Origin: Thioalbus denitrificans
GTDB lineage: Bacteria > Pseudomonadota > Gammaproteobacteria > DSM-26407
Assembly (NCBI RefSeq): GCF_003337735.1
Contig: NZ_QPJY01000002.1
Location: 626,784 to 683,518 of the forward strand
Direction: 5' to 3'
DNA length: 56,735 nt
Each line of letters begins with the position of its first letter. Position 1 is the first letter of the stretch. Shown here one piece after another: positions 37,039 through 45,678 of the stretch. The notes beneath the pieces were generated by a model. The model saw only the letters and a program-made list of their open reading frames with translations. It did not search any database and was not told the origin of the DNA. A program made the position numbers and the translations under genes.

Positions 37039-37172
37039 AAAAGGGTTGATCAACGCTTTACCCAAAGAACATCCAATATCACACCAACTTGCTTTCTGGA
37101 CGGAACAAAGGTCCGCAAATACATTTCAACCGCCCCAGCGTGAAGCATGCCGAAGTGCACCCATTCATCGTT

Positions 37173-38060
37173 CTAACGCCCGTCCGCAGTGTAGCCCATT
37201 CTTTCCATCCAGGGCCCGATGCGTTCCTGGAACTCTTCCAACTGCTCAGGGCTCAAATGTGCTCGCCATTGCCCTACCGACGCATCGGTGATCCGTTCCG
37301 CCAAGCGCTGGTGGCCCTGCTGGTTCCTGACACGCGTCTTCGAATAGTTCTCGGACTGCAACTGTGCCGGATCGAGCGACTCGCCCAGAAAGGTCATCAC
37401 TTTCTCCAAGACTGCCCGAGGATCTCGACACAGTGATTCGTACCGGACCAGTTCTATTTTTGCTCCGCTTTCCTGAGCCGTCACAAAAGCGGCCACGGAG
37501 CGCTTCCAGAGTTCCGTGTACATTGGAATACTTCCACTCTTGACTCTCGGATTGCGAAGCGCCGAGAGATAACCGTCCCGGGGATCTCGTAGCATGAAAA
37601 CGAATTTTGACCGGGGGAAATGGCGCGTGAGGAAGGGTAGACACAATGCGTGCTCAGGGGTCTTTTCCACAAACCGCCGGGCGCCCTTCTGCTCCATCAG
37701 GGCGTTTGCAATTGCATCAAAGAGATCTACCGAGTCGCGCGCCTGACGCAAAATCCGGCTCATCTCTTCTTGTGGCAATTCCGGATAGCGAAGATCGAGA
37801 TAGTTGCGCCGGAAGAAAAACCACGTTTCATCCTCCAAGCCACAGAAACCGGGGTGGCTCCGTAGGAGCGACTGCATCAATGTTGTGCCACTGCGCGGTG
37901 GCCCCATGACGAACACGTGTTCGGAATCGGAGATGGTGCGCACCCAGTGATAACGGGCATTGCGCAGAGCCCAAAGAGGGTGCGCTATTGCCTTGAGCAA
38001 CCGGCGCGATGTCAGACCACGGTCAAGGGAGGGTTCAAGGCTAGCGGGTTGCGGTTTCAT
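37173..38060 (-). CDS. PAPS-dependent sulfotransferase
   Basis: A 295-residue sulfotransferase. VMGPPRSGTTLMQSLLRSHP near residues 51-70 is the 5'-phosphosulfate loop, and FMLRDPRDGYLSALRNPR near 165 is the 3'-phosphate-binding motif. Likely transfers sulfate from PAPS to a sugar of the polysaccharide or its lipid-linked unit. The start overlaps the wzx end by 20 bp; an upstream GTG is also possible. An APS kinase gene in the same locus (44.7 kb) would make the donor. A flanking role in protein or lipid sulfation cannot be excluded. Confidence 0.85.
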   Translation of the reverse strand: MKPQPASLEPSLDRGLTSRRLLKAIAHPLWALRNARYHWVRTISDSEHVFVMGPPRSGTTLMQSLLRSHPGFCGLEDETWFFFRRNYLDLRYPELPQEEMSRILRQARDSVDLFDAIANALMEQKGARRFVEKTPEHALCLPFLTRHFPRSKFVFMLRDPRDGYLSALRNPRVKSGSIPMYTELWKRSVAAFVTAQESGAKIELVRYESLCRDPRAVLEKVMTFLGESLDPAQLQSENYSKTRVRNQQGHQRLAERITDASVGQWRAHLSPEQLEEFQERIGPWMERMGYTADGR

Positions 38061-39390
38061 TGGCAGCGAGTCCTGCACGACGATTCAAGGAAAGCCGGTG
38101 ACCGAAAATGGTGGGTCGGATGCCCAATTGTCTCTCAGTTTCCCGGACGAGAACCAGGTTCCAGATGGCCAAGCTCAATCCGGTGGCCATTGCCGCGCCG
38201 TCGATTCCGGCCAGGGGAATCAGAATTGAGTTCAGCGACACGTTCACGAAGGTGCTCAGGGCAACTCCCCACGCCACCGTCTTCTCGTGGCTGCACATCA
38301 CCAGCAAAGCCTGCACCGGCCCGGTGGCCACGTTCAGCAATTGCGCAATGCTCAGTAGAGCGAGAGCACTCGCGGCCTCGCGAAACGCATCGCCGTAGAT
38401 CCAGCCCAGCAATGGGCCGCCAAAAAAAATGAAAACGACTGCAAGCGGCAAAGTGAGGAGAAAGACAGCGCGGATGGATTTCGTAACCATGCGCTGCAAC
38501 CGTACTTGCTGTCCTGTGGAATTGAACTCTGACATCAAGGGGCGCATCGGGACGATCATCGCGCCCAGCGCGAAGGCGATGAAGTTCGCCATCCGGGTCG
38601 CGGTATGGTACATGCCCACCGCCTCATCGTTCACCAGTGCTCCAAGCATGAGAATGTCGGCTTGGTTGTTAATGGTGAGCATGCCGCTGATAAGCAGCAG
38701 CGGCAGCCCTGCCTTCAACCAAGATGTAGCCGCATAGTCCGGTTCCAACGGGTGCTTCCACTCCGGCTGGACCCCGTAAGCGATGGAAGCAAGGGCAATA
38801 CCAAGCGCCAACGCGACCCCCGCCGCAGCCATCTGGAGATAAAGGGCCGTGTCCGGTTCCAGAGAGCCTTCCGTCGGAGCGACCAGCCAAACCACGACCA
38901 GCAGGGCCACGAAGGCGCACATGTGAAGCACATTCGGCAACGAACTCTGCACGACTCTCTTGAAACCGAGCAGTACGGCGCCACTCAGCCCCAGGAGGGC
39001 CTGAATCGGCAGCAGGAACGCTGCAGTGGCGAACAGGGCCCCTTTCTCACCAGGAATGAGTGTCGTTAACACCAAGAGGATAACGGCCAGGGCGACGGAG
39101 ACAAGAGCAACGACGAGATAGCCGAACCGCACAGCCCCTTTGACTCTCGCCCACTCCTGTTTGGCAACAGCAACCGCCAGTTCTCGCTCGACGACACGAC
39201 CCAAACCGAATCCTGCAAGCGTACCCAGAAGAGCGATCCAGCCCATCGTGTACTGATAGGCCCCATAGCCTGTAACCCCGAGCAACCTGGCAAGAAGCAC
39301 ACTGGCCGCGAAACTCAGCGCGGTATTGAGGACCTGGACTGCGGCACTCCAGCTTGCACCCCTCAGAATGTAGCTGCGAATCGGAGTCAT
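38041..39390 (-). CDS. wzx: Lipopolysaccharide/oligosaccharide flippase (Wzx)
   Basis: A 449-residue multi-pass membrane protein of the MOP superfamily with about 12-14 hydrophobic segments. It begins IRSYILRGASWSAAVQVLNTALSFAASVLLARLLG, which is characteristic of the polysaccharide-flippase family. Moves undecaprenyl-linked repeat units across the inner membrane for Wzy. ATG 39388-39390 is used; the open frame extends upstream without support. The RAYT/mazEF segment lies upstream between it and manC. Confidence 0.87.
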   Translation of the reverse strand: MTPIRSYILRGASWSAAVQVLNTALSFAASVLLARLLGVTGYGAYQYTMGWIALLGTLAGFGLGRVVERELAVAVAKQEWARVKGAVRFGYLVVALVSVALAVILLVLTTLIPGEKGALFATAAFLLPIQALLGLSGAVLLGFKRVVQSSLPNVLHMCAFVALLVVVWLVAPTEGSLEPDTALYLQMAAAGVALALGIALASIAYGVQPEWKHPLEPDYAATSWLKAGLPLLLISGMLTINNQADILMLGALVNDEAVGMYHTATRMANFIAFALGAMIVPMRPLMSEFNSTGQQVRLQRMVTKSIRAVFLLTLPLAVVFIFFGGPLLGWIYGDAFREAASALALLSIAQLLNVATGPVQALLVMCSHEKTVAWGVALSTFVNVSLNSILIPLAGIDGAAMATGLSLAIWNLVLVRETERQLGIRPTIFGHRLSLNRRAGLAANETATR

Positions 39391-39674
39391 GGTTCTTGGT
39401 AGCAAGCCGGAGTCATGGAACGGAAAGACGTCACTTGGGGAAACGCTGAGTTGCACGTCCCATTGAGCAAGATGCAGGTTGCAGGATTCAAGGATAGTGT
39501 CTCGCCAGCCACGCTGCGCTTTGCTCAACCCACCGGACTTGAAAGGATGGTTACGAGTTTCAACGGGTGGCTCCGTTCAGGCGCAGGAGGCCAGCCCCAG
39601 GCCGAAGGGACGGTGGCCGGTGCCGCTATTGCCGTGGTGGCGTGCCTCCCACAATGTCACCCCCCAGTGGCAAA
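39391..39674. other. Non-coding gap before the RAYT remnant
   Basis: 284 bp without a credible gene. No known repeat family was recognised until the 31-bp repeat begins at 39675. The wzx promoter or leader would be here, but no hexamers are convincing. Confidence 0.5.
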
Positions 39675-39705
39675 GAATTCCGGGGACACCTTACGTAATT
39701 CCACG
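39675..39705. repeat. 31-bp direct repeat, left copy
   Basis: Begins GAATTCCGGGGACACC and is repeated with one mismatch at 41247-41277. The core GGGGACACCT occurs inverted at about 40418-40441 and 40447-40470, just beyond the RAYT start. It is the end-type sequence of this RAYT family. Confidence 0.8.
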
Positions 39706-40380
39706 TTGTTTCATCTCCTCTGGAGCCCCCGGCTTCGGCCCGGGTTTTCGCTTCCTCAGAGACCGGCCCAGCATGACCTCCAACTTCTCGGCAAAGGCCT
39801 CGCTGCCGAGTGGGCGGCCTGTGCGTTCGTGGGTCCGAAAGGCCTCTCGCTCGTCCTAGGGGAGCGGCTCCTCCAGAAAGGCTCCCCAGTCACTGACCAT
39901 TTCCAGAAGCGGCCCCACTCGGACCAGTCTGTCGTCCCGGCCATCCAAGTGCGCCCGGGCGCTGCTCCAGGGATAGTCGCCGGCCGCCTTCACCATCCCC
40001 GCCGCCACGGGGTTCCGTTCGACATACTGGGCCGCAGCCAGGAGGTGCGTTTCCTCCATGGGGAAAGAGGCAAACCGCCCTTGCCACAGATGGCCCCGCC
40101 ATCCCTCACGGAAATTGATGTGTCGGCTGTAGCGGCGGTGCGCCTCGCTGATCGCCGGCGCCAGTCCGTTTGCCTCTTCCGGCACGGCAATCAGGTGGAC
40201 GTGGTTGCTCATGAGGCAGTAGGCCCAAACCGCGACACCGTAATGCGCGCACCACGTGGCCATGAGATCGATATAGACCCGAAAGTCATCGTCCCTGAAA
40301 AAGGTGTTCTGCCGCCGGTTGCCCCGCTGGGTGATGTGGTGCGGTAATCCAGGGGCCACCACTCGGGCCAGTCTTGCCAT
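39691..40380 (-). pseudogene. RAYT transposase interrupted by an amber stop
   Basis: The frame from ATG 40380 gives 174 residues: RLARVVAPGLPHHITQRGNRR, SNHVHLIAV (HUH motif) and YVERNPVAAGMV (catalytic Tyr). It stops at TAG 39856-39858. The same frame then continues for 54 codons with DEREAFRTHERTGRPLGSEAF and GRSLRKRKPG, the normal C-terminus, to TAA at 39691-39693. Full length would be about 229 residues. A single nonsense change thus truncates the C-terminal tail, while both catalytic motifs remain. Its terminal stop lies inside the 31-bp repeat. Confidence 0.82.
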
Positions 40381-40417
40381 GCAGAAGGACTCCGAATCCG
40401 TTCGGTCTGGAATTGTG

Positions 40418-40470
40418 TGAGGTGTCCCCGGAACTTCCGGAACTTCATGAGGTGTCCCCGGAACTTTCTG
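40418..40470. repeat. Inverted copies of the GGGGACACCT end sequence
   Basis: Two copies of AGGTGTCCCCGGAACTT in tandem (about 40420 and 40449), inverted relative to the 31-bp repeat at 39675. With it they frame the RAYT gene. Confidence 0.7.
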
Positions 40471-40548
40471 CCGGAACTTTCGGAACTTTCCGGGTCGCCG
40501 GGCCGTGACGTTTTGAAGCCAGGTGGCTGGTGCGCTTTTGAATCTGTC

Positions 40549-40935
40549 CTATCCCTTCTGCCCCGTCAGCTGCATGATTTGCTCGAGTATGGCGCAAGCT
40601 TCAGCGAAGTGGGCGTTGTCGAGCTTGCGCATGGGGTGAGGCGCTGCGTTGCGAACGCGCCAGTCGAATGATTTGGGCTGATGGCACAGTACGTAGCTTG
40701 TTTTGCCGCTTTTTCCTTTGGCCTTACCAGCGGCAACGGCGAAGGGGTTGTCTGCGTTGTATTCGGCGGTGGTCATGGGCAGGCCGATGACCAACGAGGT
40801 TTTGGCGTTGAAGTGTTGTGGCGACAACACGAGAAATGGGTGCATATCCCGCATTTCACGCCCGGCCTGGGGATTGCAGTCGATCCAGATGACGTCCTGC
40901 CGCGCGGGCACCCAGTCTCTCGTTTTGGCTACCAC
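40549..40935 (-). CDS. mazF: MazF/PemK-type endoribonuclease toxin
   Basis: 128 residues of the CcdB/PemK fold. GDVI-type start WVPARQDVIWIDCNPQAGREM, HPFLVLSPQHFN and VIGLPMTTA are typical of ChpB/MazF mRNA interferases. The GTG start (40933-40935) overlaps the antitoxin stop by 7 bp. Lies between the inverted RAYT ends and the second 31-bp repeat. Confidence 0.9.
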   Translation of the reverse strand: MVAKTRDWVPARQDVIWIDCNPQAGREMRDMHPFLVLSPQHFNAKTSLVIGLPMTTAEYNADNPFAVAAGKAKGKSGKTSYVLCHQPKSFDWRVRNAAPHPMRKLDNAHFAEACAILEQIMQLTGQKG

Positions 40936-41180
40936 TGCTCGGCGCCGACGGACGTTGCGTCCATGACCTCGCCGCCGTGGCGTGCTGCGTCGAATCGCTC
41001 CAGGCGCTGTTCGAGTGTAGGCTGGCCGTTTTCCAACGGCGTAATGATGACGCGGCCGTTTTCGACCTCGATGCGCACGCGCTGATTGGCATGCAAGTGC
41101 GCCTCACGCGCCACGCTAACCGGCAGGCGTACACCGAGATTGTTGCCCCAGCGTTTGATATCGAGCACTGCGTTTGCCAT
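40929..41180 (-). CDS. mazE: MazE-type (AbrB-fold) antitoxin
   Basis: 83 residues. ANAVLDIKRWGNNLGVRLP at the N-terminus is the swapped-hairpin AbrB/MazE DNA-binding motif, and the acidic C-terminal part would neutralise MazF. ATG 41178-41180 with GAGAGAAG upstream; nine further upstream codons are open but cross the operator. Translated first, coupled to mazF. Confidence 0.9.
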   Translation of the reverse strand: MANAVLDIKRWGNNLGVRLPVSVAREAHLHANQRVRIEVENGRVIITPLENGQPTLEQRLERFDAARHGGEVMDATSVGAEQW

Positions 41181-41197
41181 TGCGCTTCTCTCGCGGT

Positions 41198-41216
41198 GTT
41201 TAAACATTGTCTAAAC
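41198..41216. promoter_or_regulatory. Candidate mazEF operator
   Basis: GTTTAAAC and GTCTAAAC are spaced 3 bp apart (11-bp centre-to-centre) directly upstream of the mazE start. The minus strand also offers TTGCTG, 17 bp, TAGACA overlapping it. Expected position for MazE autoregulation. Confidence 0.5.
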
Positions 41217-41246
41217 GTACTACAAAGTGGCAGCAATAGGCAAGTT

Positions 41247-41277
41247 GAATTCCGGGGACACCTTACGCAATTCCACG
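41247..41277. repeat. 31-bp direct repeat, right copy
   Basis: Matches 39675-39705 at 30 of 31 bases in the same orientation. The two copies bracket the RAYT remnant and mazEF (about 1.6 kb). Confidence 0.8.
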
Positions 41278-41460
41278 CTGCCCCATCACCCTCGACGCCA
41301 GCCGCTTCAGCCTGGGCTATTGCTTATTCAGAGGTCGGCCACTTTTACGATAGTTTCGAGTTCCGGGATTCGAGGAGTGGCTCCGCTCGAATTTGGGTGC
41401 CTCGCGTAGCCTACGGGACAATGGCAAGAGCCGTTGTTGTTCGGCGAAAAGACTCGCCTC

Positions 41461-42906
41461 CTACGGACCGGGTTCCGTGCGGTTATAGATGTCTTCGAAC
41501 CGGATGATGTCGTCTTCACCGAGGTAGCTGCCGGACTGGACCTCGATGAGCTCCAGGGGCACCTTGCCGGGATTTTCCAGGCGGTGCGACACGCCCAGCG
41601 GTATGAAGGTGGATTCGTTCTCGCCCACCAGGTAGGTCTCACTGTTGCGGGTGACTCGGGCGGTGCCGCGCACCACCACCCAGTGCTCGGCGCGGTGGTG
41701 GTGGAGCTGGAGCGACAGGGCAGCGCCGGGTTTGACCTTCAGGCGCTTGACCTGGAAGCGCTCGCCGGCGTCGATGGACTCGTAGCTGCCCCAGGGGCGG
41801 TGGACGCAGCGGTGGTTGCGGGGCTCCTCGCGACCGCTGGCGCGCAGCGCCTCCACCAGCGTCTTCACCTCCTGGGCGCGGTCGCGGGGGGCGATGAGCA
41901 CGGCATCGGCAGTCTCCACGGCCACCAGGTCCTCCACCCCCACGGTCGCGAGCAGGCGGTGGTTGGAGAGCAGCAGGGAGTTCTTTGAATCGTGGGCGAG
42001 CACGTCGCCCTGCACGGCGTTGCCCGCTCCGTCGCGGGGCATGAGCGACCAGAGCGCCTCCCAGGAGCCCACGTCGCACCACCCCGAGGCGAGGCTGACC
42101 ACGGCGCCCCGTTCGGTCCGCTCCATCACCGCGTAGTCGATGGAGTCGGCGGGGCAGGCGCGGAACACCTCCGGCTCGGGGCGGAAGAAGTCGTGGTCGG
42201 CGCGGCCGGCGGTGTGGGCGGCCCGGCAGGCCTCGAGGATGTCGGGGCGGAAGCGTTCCAGCTCCTCCAGCCAGCGCCCGGCGCGCAGCAGGAACATGCC
42301 GCTGTTCCAGGCGTACCCGCCCGCGTCCAGGTAGCCGCGGGCGGTCCCGGCATCGGGCTTCTCCACGAAGGCGGCGATGGCGTGGACCGCCGCACCGATC
42401 CCGGCCTCTTCAGAACCGACAAGGGGCTGGCCCTGGCGGATGTAGCCGTAGCCCGTGTGGGGCGCGTCGGGCACCACGCCGAAGGTGACCAGCCAGCCCT
42501 CCCCCGCCAGCGCCGCGCCGCGGCGCACCGCCGCGCGGAAGGCCTCCGGCTCGCGGATGACGTGGTCGGCGGGCATCACCATCAGTAGATCGTCGGGGGC
42601 CGCGGTCAGCGCCGCCAGGGTGAGCGCCGGGGCGGTGTTGCGCCCCGCCGGCTCCAGCAGCAGCCGCGGGCTGGGCAGATTGAGCCCGCGCAGCTGCTCG
42701 GCCACCAGGAAGCGGTGCTCCTCGTTGCAGACCACGATGGGGGCGGCGGCGCTGAGGCCGTCCAGCCGCAGCGCCGTCTCCTGCAGCAGGCTGTGGTCCG
42801 AGTTCAGCGGCAGCAGCGGCTTGGGGAAGAACTCCCGGGAGAGGGGCCAGAGCCGGGTCCCGGCGCCGCCGGCGAGGATGACGGGTTGGATATTAATCAG
42901 AGGCAA
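41461..42906 (-). CDS. manC: Mannose-1-phosphate guanylyltransferase / mannose-6-phosphate isomerase
   Basis: A 481-residue bifunctional enzyme of the ManC/AlgA/XanB type. The N-terminal pyrophosphorylase has PVILAGGAGTRLWPLSRE, MPADHVI and FVEKP. The C-terminal cupin isomerase begins HRPWGSYESID and has HHHRAEHWVVVRGTA. Produces GDP-mannose for gmd. The start is TTG (42904-42906), with GGAA 8 nt upstream. Its leader, only 28 bp away, is the 9-bp tandem array. Confidence 0.93.
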   Translation of the reverse strand: MPLINIQPVILAGGAGTRLWPLSREFFPKPLLPLNSDHSLLQETALRLDGLSAAAPIVVCNEEHRFLVAEQLRGLNLPSPRLLLEPAGRNTAPALTLAALTAAPDDLLMVMPADHVIREPEAFRAAVRRGAALAGEGWLVTFGVVPDAPHTGYGYIRQGQPLVGSEEAGIGAAVHAIAAFVEKPDAGTARGYLDAGGYAWNSGMFLLRAGRWLEELERFRPDILEACRAAHTAGRADHDFFRPEPEVFRACPADSIDYAVMERTERGAVVSLASGWCDVGSWEALWSLMPRDGAGNAVQGDVLAHDSKNSLLLSNHRLLATVGVEDLVAVETADAVLIAPRDRAQEVKTLVEALRASGREEPRNHRCVHRPWGSYESIDAGERFQVKRLKVKPGAALSLQLHHHRAEHWVVVRGTARVTRNSETYLVGENESTFIPLGVSHRLENPGKVPLELIEVQSGSYLGEDDIIRFEDIYNRTEPGP

Positions 42907-42933
42907 GTTTTCAGTTCCGGGATGGGAGAGGTA

Positions 42934-43032
42934 GTGTCCAGTGTTCAGTGTTCAGTGTTCAGTGTTCAGTGTTCAGTGTTCAGTGTTCAGTGTTCAGTGT
43001 TCAGTGTTCAGTGTTCAGTGTTCAGTGTTCAG
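42934..43032. repeat. 9-bp tandem array (GTGTTCAGT, ~11 copies)
   Basis: About ten perfect copies plus one variant (GTGTCCAGT) between manB and manC. The last three bases of the manB frame (stop TGA) lie inside it, and the other end is 28 bp before the manC start. A sister array with unit GTGTTCCGT is at 46243-46330. Confidence 0.95.
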
Positions 43033-44417
43033 GCCTGGATCAGGTTGCTGAGTTCGGTTGTGCGTTGTTCCATCAGGGCCTGGTCGCCTCTGGATTCCAC
43101 GTTCAGGCGGAGCAGCGGCTCGGTGTTGGAGGCGCGGAGGTTGAAGCGCCAGTCGTCGAATTCCATGCTGAGGCCGTCGGTGGCGTCCTGCTGCGACAGG
43201 TCCGGCTGGTAGTGGTCTCGGATGCGTTCCAGGGTGGCGCGGGTGTCGGCCACGCGGAAGTTGATTTCGCCGCTGCAGGGGAAGCGGGCAATGCGTTCGT
43301 TGACCAGCGCCGACAAGGGTCTGCCCGTTACTGACATGCGCTCGGCTACCAGCAGCCAGGGGATCATGCCGCTGTCACAGTAGGCGAAGTCGCGGAAGTA
43401 GTGGTGCGCGGACATCTCGCCGCCGTAGAGGGCGTCCTCGGCGCGCATGCGTTCCTTGATGAAGGCGTGGCCGGTCTTGCTCATGAGCGGCCGGCCTCCA
43501 GCCTTCTCTACAATCTCCAGGGTATTCCAGGTGAGACGCGGGTCGTGGATGACGGCGGCACCCGGGTTATGCTCCAGCAACTGGGCGGCCAGCAGCCCCA
43601 CGATGTAGTAGCCCTCGATGAAACGGCCCGTCTCGTCGAAGAGGAAGCAGCGATCGTAGTCGCCATCCCAGGCGATGCCGAGGTCAGCGCCCTTTGCCCG
43701 CACTGCCTCGGCGGTGGCGGCACGGTTTTCCGGCAGCAGCGGGTTGGGGATGCCGTTGGGGAAGCGGCCATCGGGCTCGTGGTGGATGCGGGTCACCTCG
43801 AAAGGCAGCCGGGCGGCGATGGCGTCGAAGGCCGGGCCGGCGGCGCCGTTGCCGGCGTTCACCACCAGCTTCAGCGGTTTCAGGTGCTCCCGGTTCACGA
43901 AAGAGAGCACCTTCTCGACATAGCTCGCCAGGATATCGAGAGAAGCGTTTTCCCCTCTGCGTGCGGCGGGCTCGAAGCTGCCGGCCCGGGCCAGCGTCTC
44001 GATTTCCCGCAGGCCGCTGTCCCCGCTGACCGGAATGGCCTGCCCGCGCACCAGCTTCATGCCGTTGTAGTCGATGGGGTTATGGCTGGCGGTGACCATG
44101 ATGCCGCCCCCCATGCCGGGCTGCGCCGCGGCGTGGTAGACCATCTCCGTGCCGCAGAGGCCGAGCTCGCGGGTGTCGACCCCGCTATCGTTGAGGCCAC
44201 TGATAAGCGCCTGGGCCAGCGATGGACTGGTCAGGCGGTTGTCCCAGCCAACGGCCACGGGACATTGTGGGGTGATGACGTGTGCGTAGGCCGCGCCGAT
44301 GTTATAGGCAAGGGCTTCGTTCAGTTCGTCCGGGAGCCGACCGCGGATGTCATAGGCTTTGAAGGGCACGGGATTCAGTTTTCCGTTTTCAGTGATTTGT
44401 GTTCCGTGTTCCGTCAC
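43029..44417 (-). CDS. manB: Phosphomannomutase/phosphoglucomutase
   Basis: A 462-residue (from the start chosen) alpha-D-phosphohexomutase converting mannose-6-P to mannose-1-P. FKAYDIRGRLPDELNEALAYN opens the core. GGIMVTASHNPIDYNGMKL holds the phosphoserine, GDYDRCFLFDE the metal loop, and SNTEPLLRLNVES the phosphate site. Start codon is unclear: no ATG is near the family's N-terminus. GTG 44415-44417, CTG 44378 and GTG 44369 are all open, and the leader carries two ACGGAACAC repeats. Length is normal with any of them. Stop lies within the 9-bp array. Confidence 0.92.
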   Translation of the reverse strand: MTEHGTQITENGKLNPVPFKAYDIRGRLPDELNEALAYNIGAAYAHVITPQCPVAVGWDNRLTSPSLAQALISGLNDSGVDTRELGLCGTEMVYHAAAQPGMGGGIMVTASHNPIDYNGMKLVRGQAIPVSGDSGLREIETLARAGSFEPAARRGENASLDILASYVEKVLSFVNREHLKPLKLVVNAGNGAAGPAFDAIAARLPFEVTRIHHEPDGRFPNGIPNPLLPENRAATAEAVRAKGADLGIAWDGDYDRCFLFDETGRFIEGYYIVGLLAAQLLEHNPGAAVIHDPRLTWNTLEIVEKAGGRPLMSKTGHAFIKERMRAEDALYGGEMSAHHYFRDFAYCDSGMIPWLLVAERMSVTGRPLSALVNERIARFPCSGEINFRVADTRATLERIRDHYQPDLSQQDATDGLSMEFDDWRFNLRASNTEPLLRLNVESRGDQALMEQRTTELSNLIQA

Positions 44418-44680
44418 AACCTTCCCGGCACCGCCCACTCCTCCGCCCCTTGCGGGAGGGGGTTGGGGGGAGGGGGTGCGGCATTTCGGGCTGCACCTGG
44501 CCTTTATGGGCACGCTGTCGCTTTGCCCATCCTACGGCTGCTGGTTCCGGCCTTGCCCCATCGCCCCGGGGGCGGGCTTCCCACAGGCGTTGGCCGGGCC
44601 GTGGAATGAGCAGATAAATCTGCACCTACCTGGAGGCGCGCCCTCGCGGCGATTGGGTTTGCAGGGCAGCGCCCTGCGCT
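44418..44680. repeat. Repeat block between cysC and manB
   Basis: A G-rich palindrome module (about 44440-44480) and a reversed cassette without its CCTGT arm (about 44560-44660, ending GGCGCGCCCTCGCGGCGATT). No gene. Confidence 0.75.
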
Positions 44681-45310
44681 TCAAACGGCCGCGGCCCGGC
44701 TCCCGCCCACGGGCTGGAGTATTCCCTGCCCTTCCAGGTGCACCATCACCTGTTCCACACATCCCTCAACGCTGTGCCGATCGGTTTCCAGCACCACTTC
44801 GGGGGCCTCGGGGGCCTCGTAGGGAGAGGAGATTCCGGTGAAATTGGGTATCTCGCCCGCGCGGGCGCGCCTGTAGAGGCCTTTCACGTCGCGCCGCTCG
44901 CATTCGTCGAGGCTGCAGCGTACATGGATCTCGATGAAGTCCCCCTCCCCCAGCAGCCTGCGCACCCGCTCGCGGTCCTCGCGGAAGGGGGAGATGAAGG
45001 CAGTGAGCGCCATGACGCCCGCGTTCAGGAAGAGCTTCACCATCTCGCCGATGCGGCGGATGTTCTCGCGCCGGTCCTCTTCGCTGAAGCCGAGGTCGGC
45101 GCAGAGGCCGTGGCGGACATTGTCCCCGTCCAGCACGATGGTCCGGCAGCCGCGATTGTGGAGTTCCTCCTCCAGGGCGTGGGCGATGGTGGACTTGCCC
45201 GAGCCCGAAAGACCGGTGAACCAGAGGTTGACGGCGCGATGGCCGTTCTGGCCCTCGCGCCGGGGGCGGGTGACGGTGGCGTGGTGCCAGAAGACGTTCG
45301 ATTTGGGCAT
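44681..45310 (-). CDS. cysC: Adenylylsulfate (APS) kinase
   Basis: 209 residues; phosphorylates APS to PAPS, the sulfate donor. GLSGSGKST at 33-41 is the P-loop, [23 protein letters not shown] the APS-binding region and AFISPFR (S107) the phospho-serine motif. ATG 45308-45310. No cysD/cysN accompanies it in the window. Placed 7 bp after the EPS regulator, in the locus that also encodes a sulfotransferase, so it probably serves polysaccharide sulfation and not only assimilation. Confidence 0.93.
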   Translation of the reverse strand: MPKSNVFWHHATVTRPRREGQNGHRAVNLWFTGLSGSGKSTIAHALEEELHNRGCRTIVLDGDNVRHGLCADLGFSEEDRRENIRRIGEMVKLFLNAGVMALTAFISPFREDRERVRRLLGEGDFIEIHVRCSLDECERRDVKGLYRRARAGEIPNFTGISSPYEAPEAPEVVLETDRHSVEGCVEQVMVHLEGQGILQPVGGSRAAAV

Positions 45311-45317
45311 CGGTTTT

Positions 45318-45653
45318 TCAGTTTTCAGTAGATTGTGCTGTTGCCACTTCCTGCCGCAACTGTTCAATTTCCTTCTTCAGCAGTTCGTACTCTGCCATTT
45401 TTCGCTTCAGAAACCGCGCTGTAAGCCGTGTCTTCTCTTCAATACCGCTGGGAGTCAATAGATATGCATACGCCAGCTTATTTTTGCTGTTCTTGAAGTT
45501 ATTTGCTTTTACCGCCCCCTTATCCACCAGGGCCTTTAAACAGTAGTTGGCCTTCCCAAGGCTCACGCCGAGTTCGCGGGACAATTCACGCTGGGTTGCT
45601 GTCGGATTATTCTCCAGCGCCTTCAGAAGCTTAAGATGCATTTCGTCATTCAT
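45318..45653 (-). CDS. MarR-family EPS-associated transcriptional regulator
   Basis: 111 residues with a winged helix-turn-helix: [40 protein letters not shown]-terminal coiled coil follows ([22 protein letters not shown]). This combination matches the TIGR04176 family found at polysaccharide loci. Reads first in a unit with cysC (7 bp). Probably controls the EPS operon; target site not identified. Confidence 0.85.
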   Translation of the reverse strand: MNDEMHLKLLKALENNPTATQRELSRELGVSLGKANYCLKALVDKGAVKANNFKNSKNKLAYAYLLTPSGIEEKTRLTARFLKRKMAEYELLKKEIEQLRQEVATAQSTEN

Positions 45654-45678
45654 GGGAGGCTCTTGTTCGAAGCAAGAT

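Noticed and set aside
39675-41277. A conventional composite transposon
   Set aside because: The enzyme is a RAYT, the end sequences are REP-like, and there are no IS copies at both ends or target-site duplications that I can define.
42934-43032. The 9-bp array as a coding repeat of manB
   Set aside because: manB ends at TGA within the first unit read; the array lies outside the protein.
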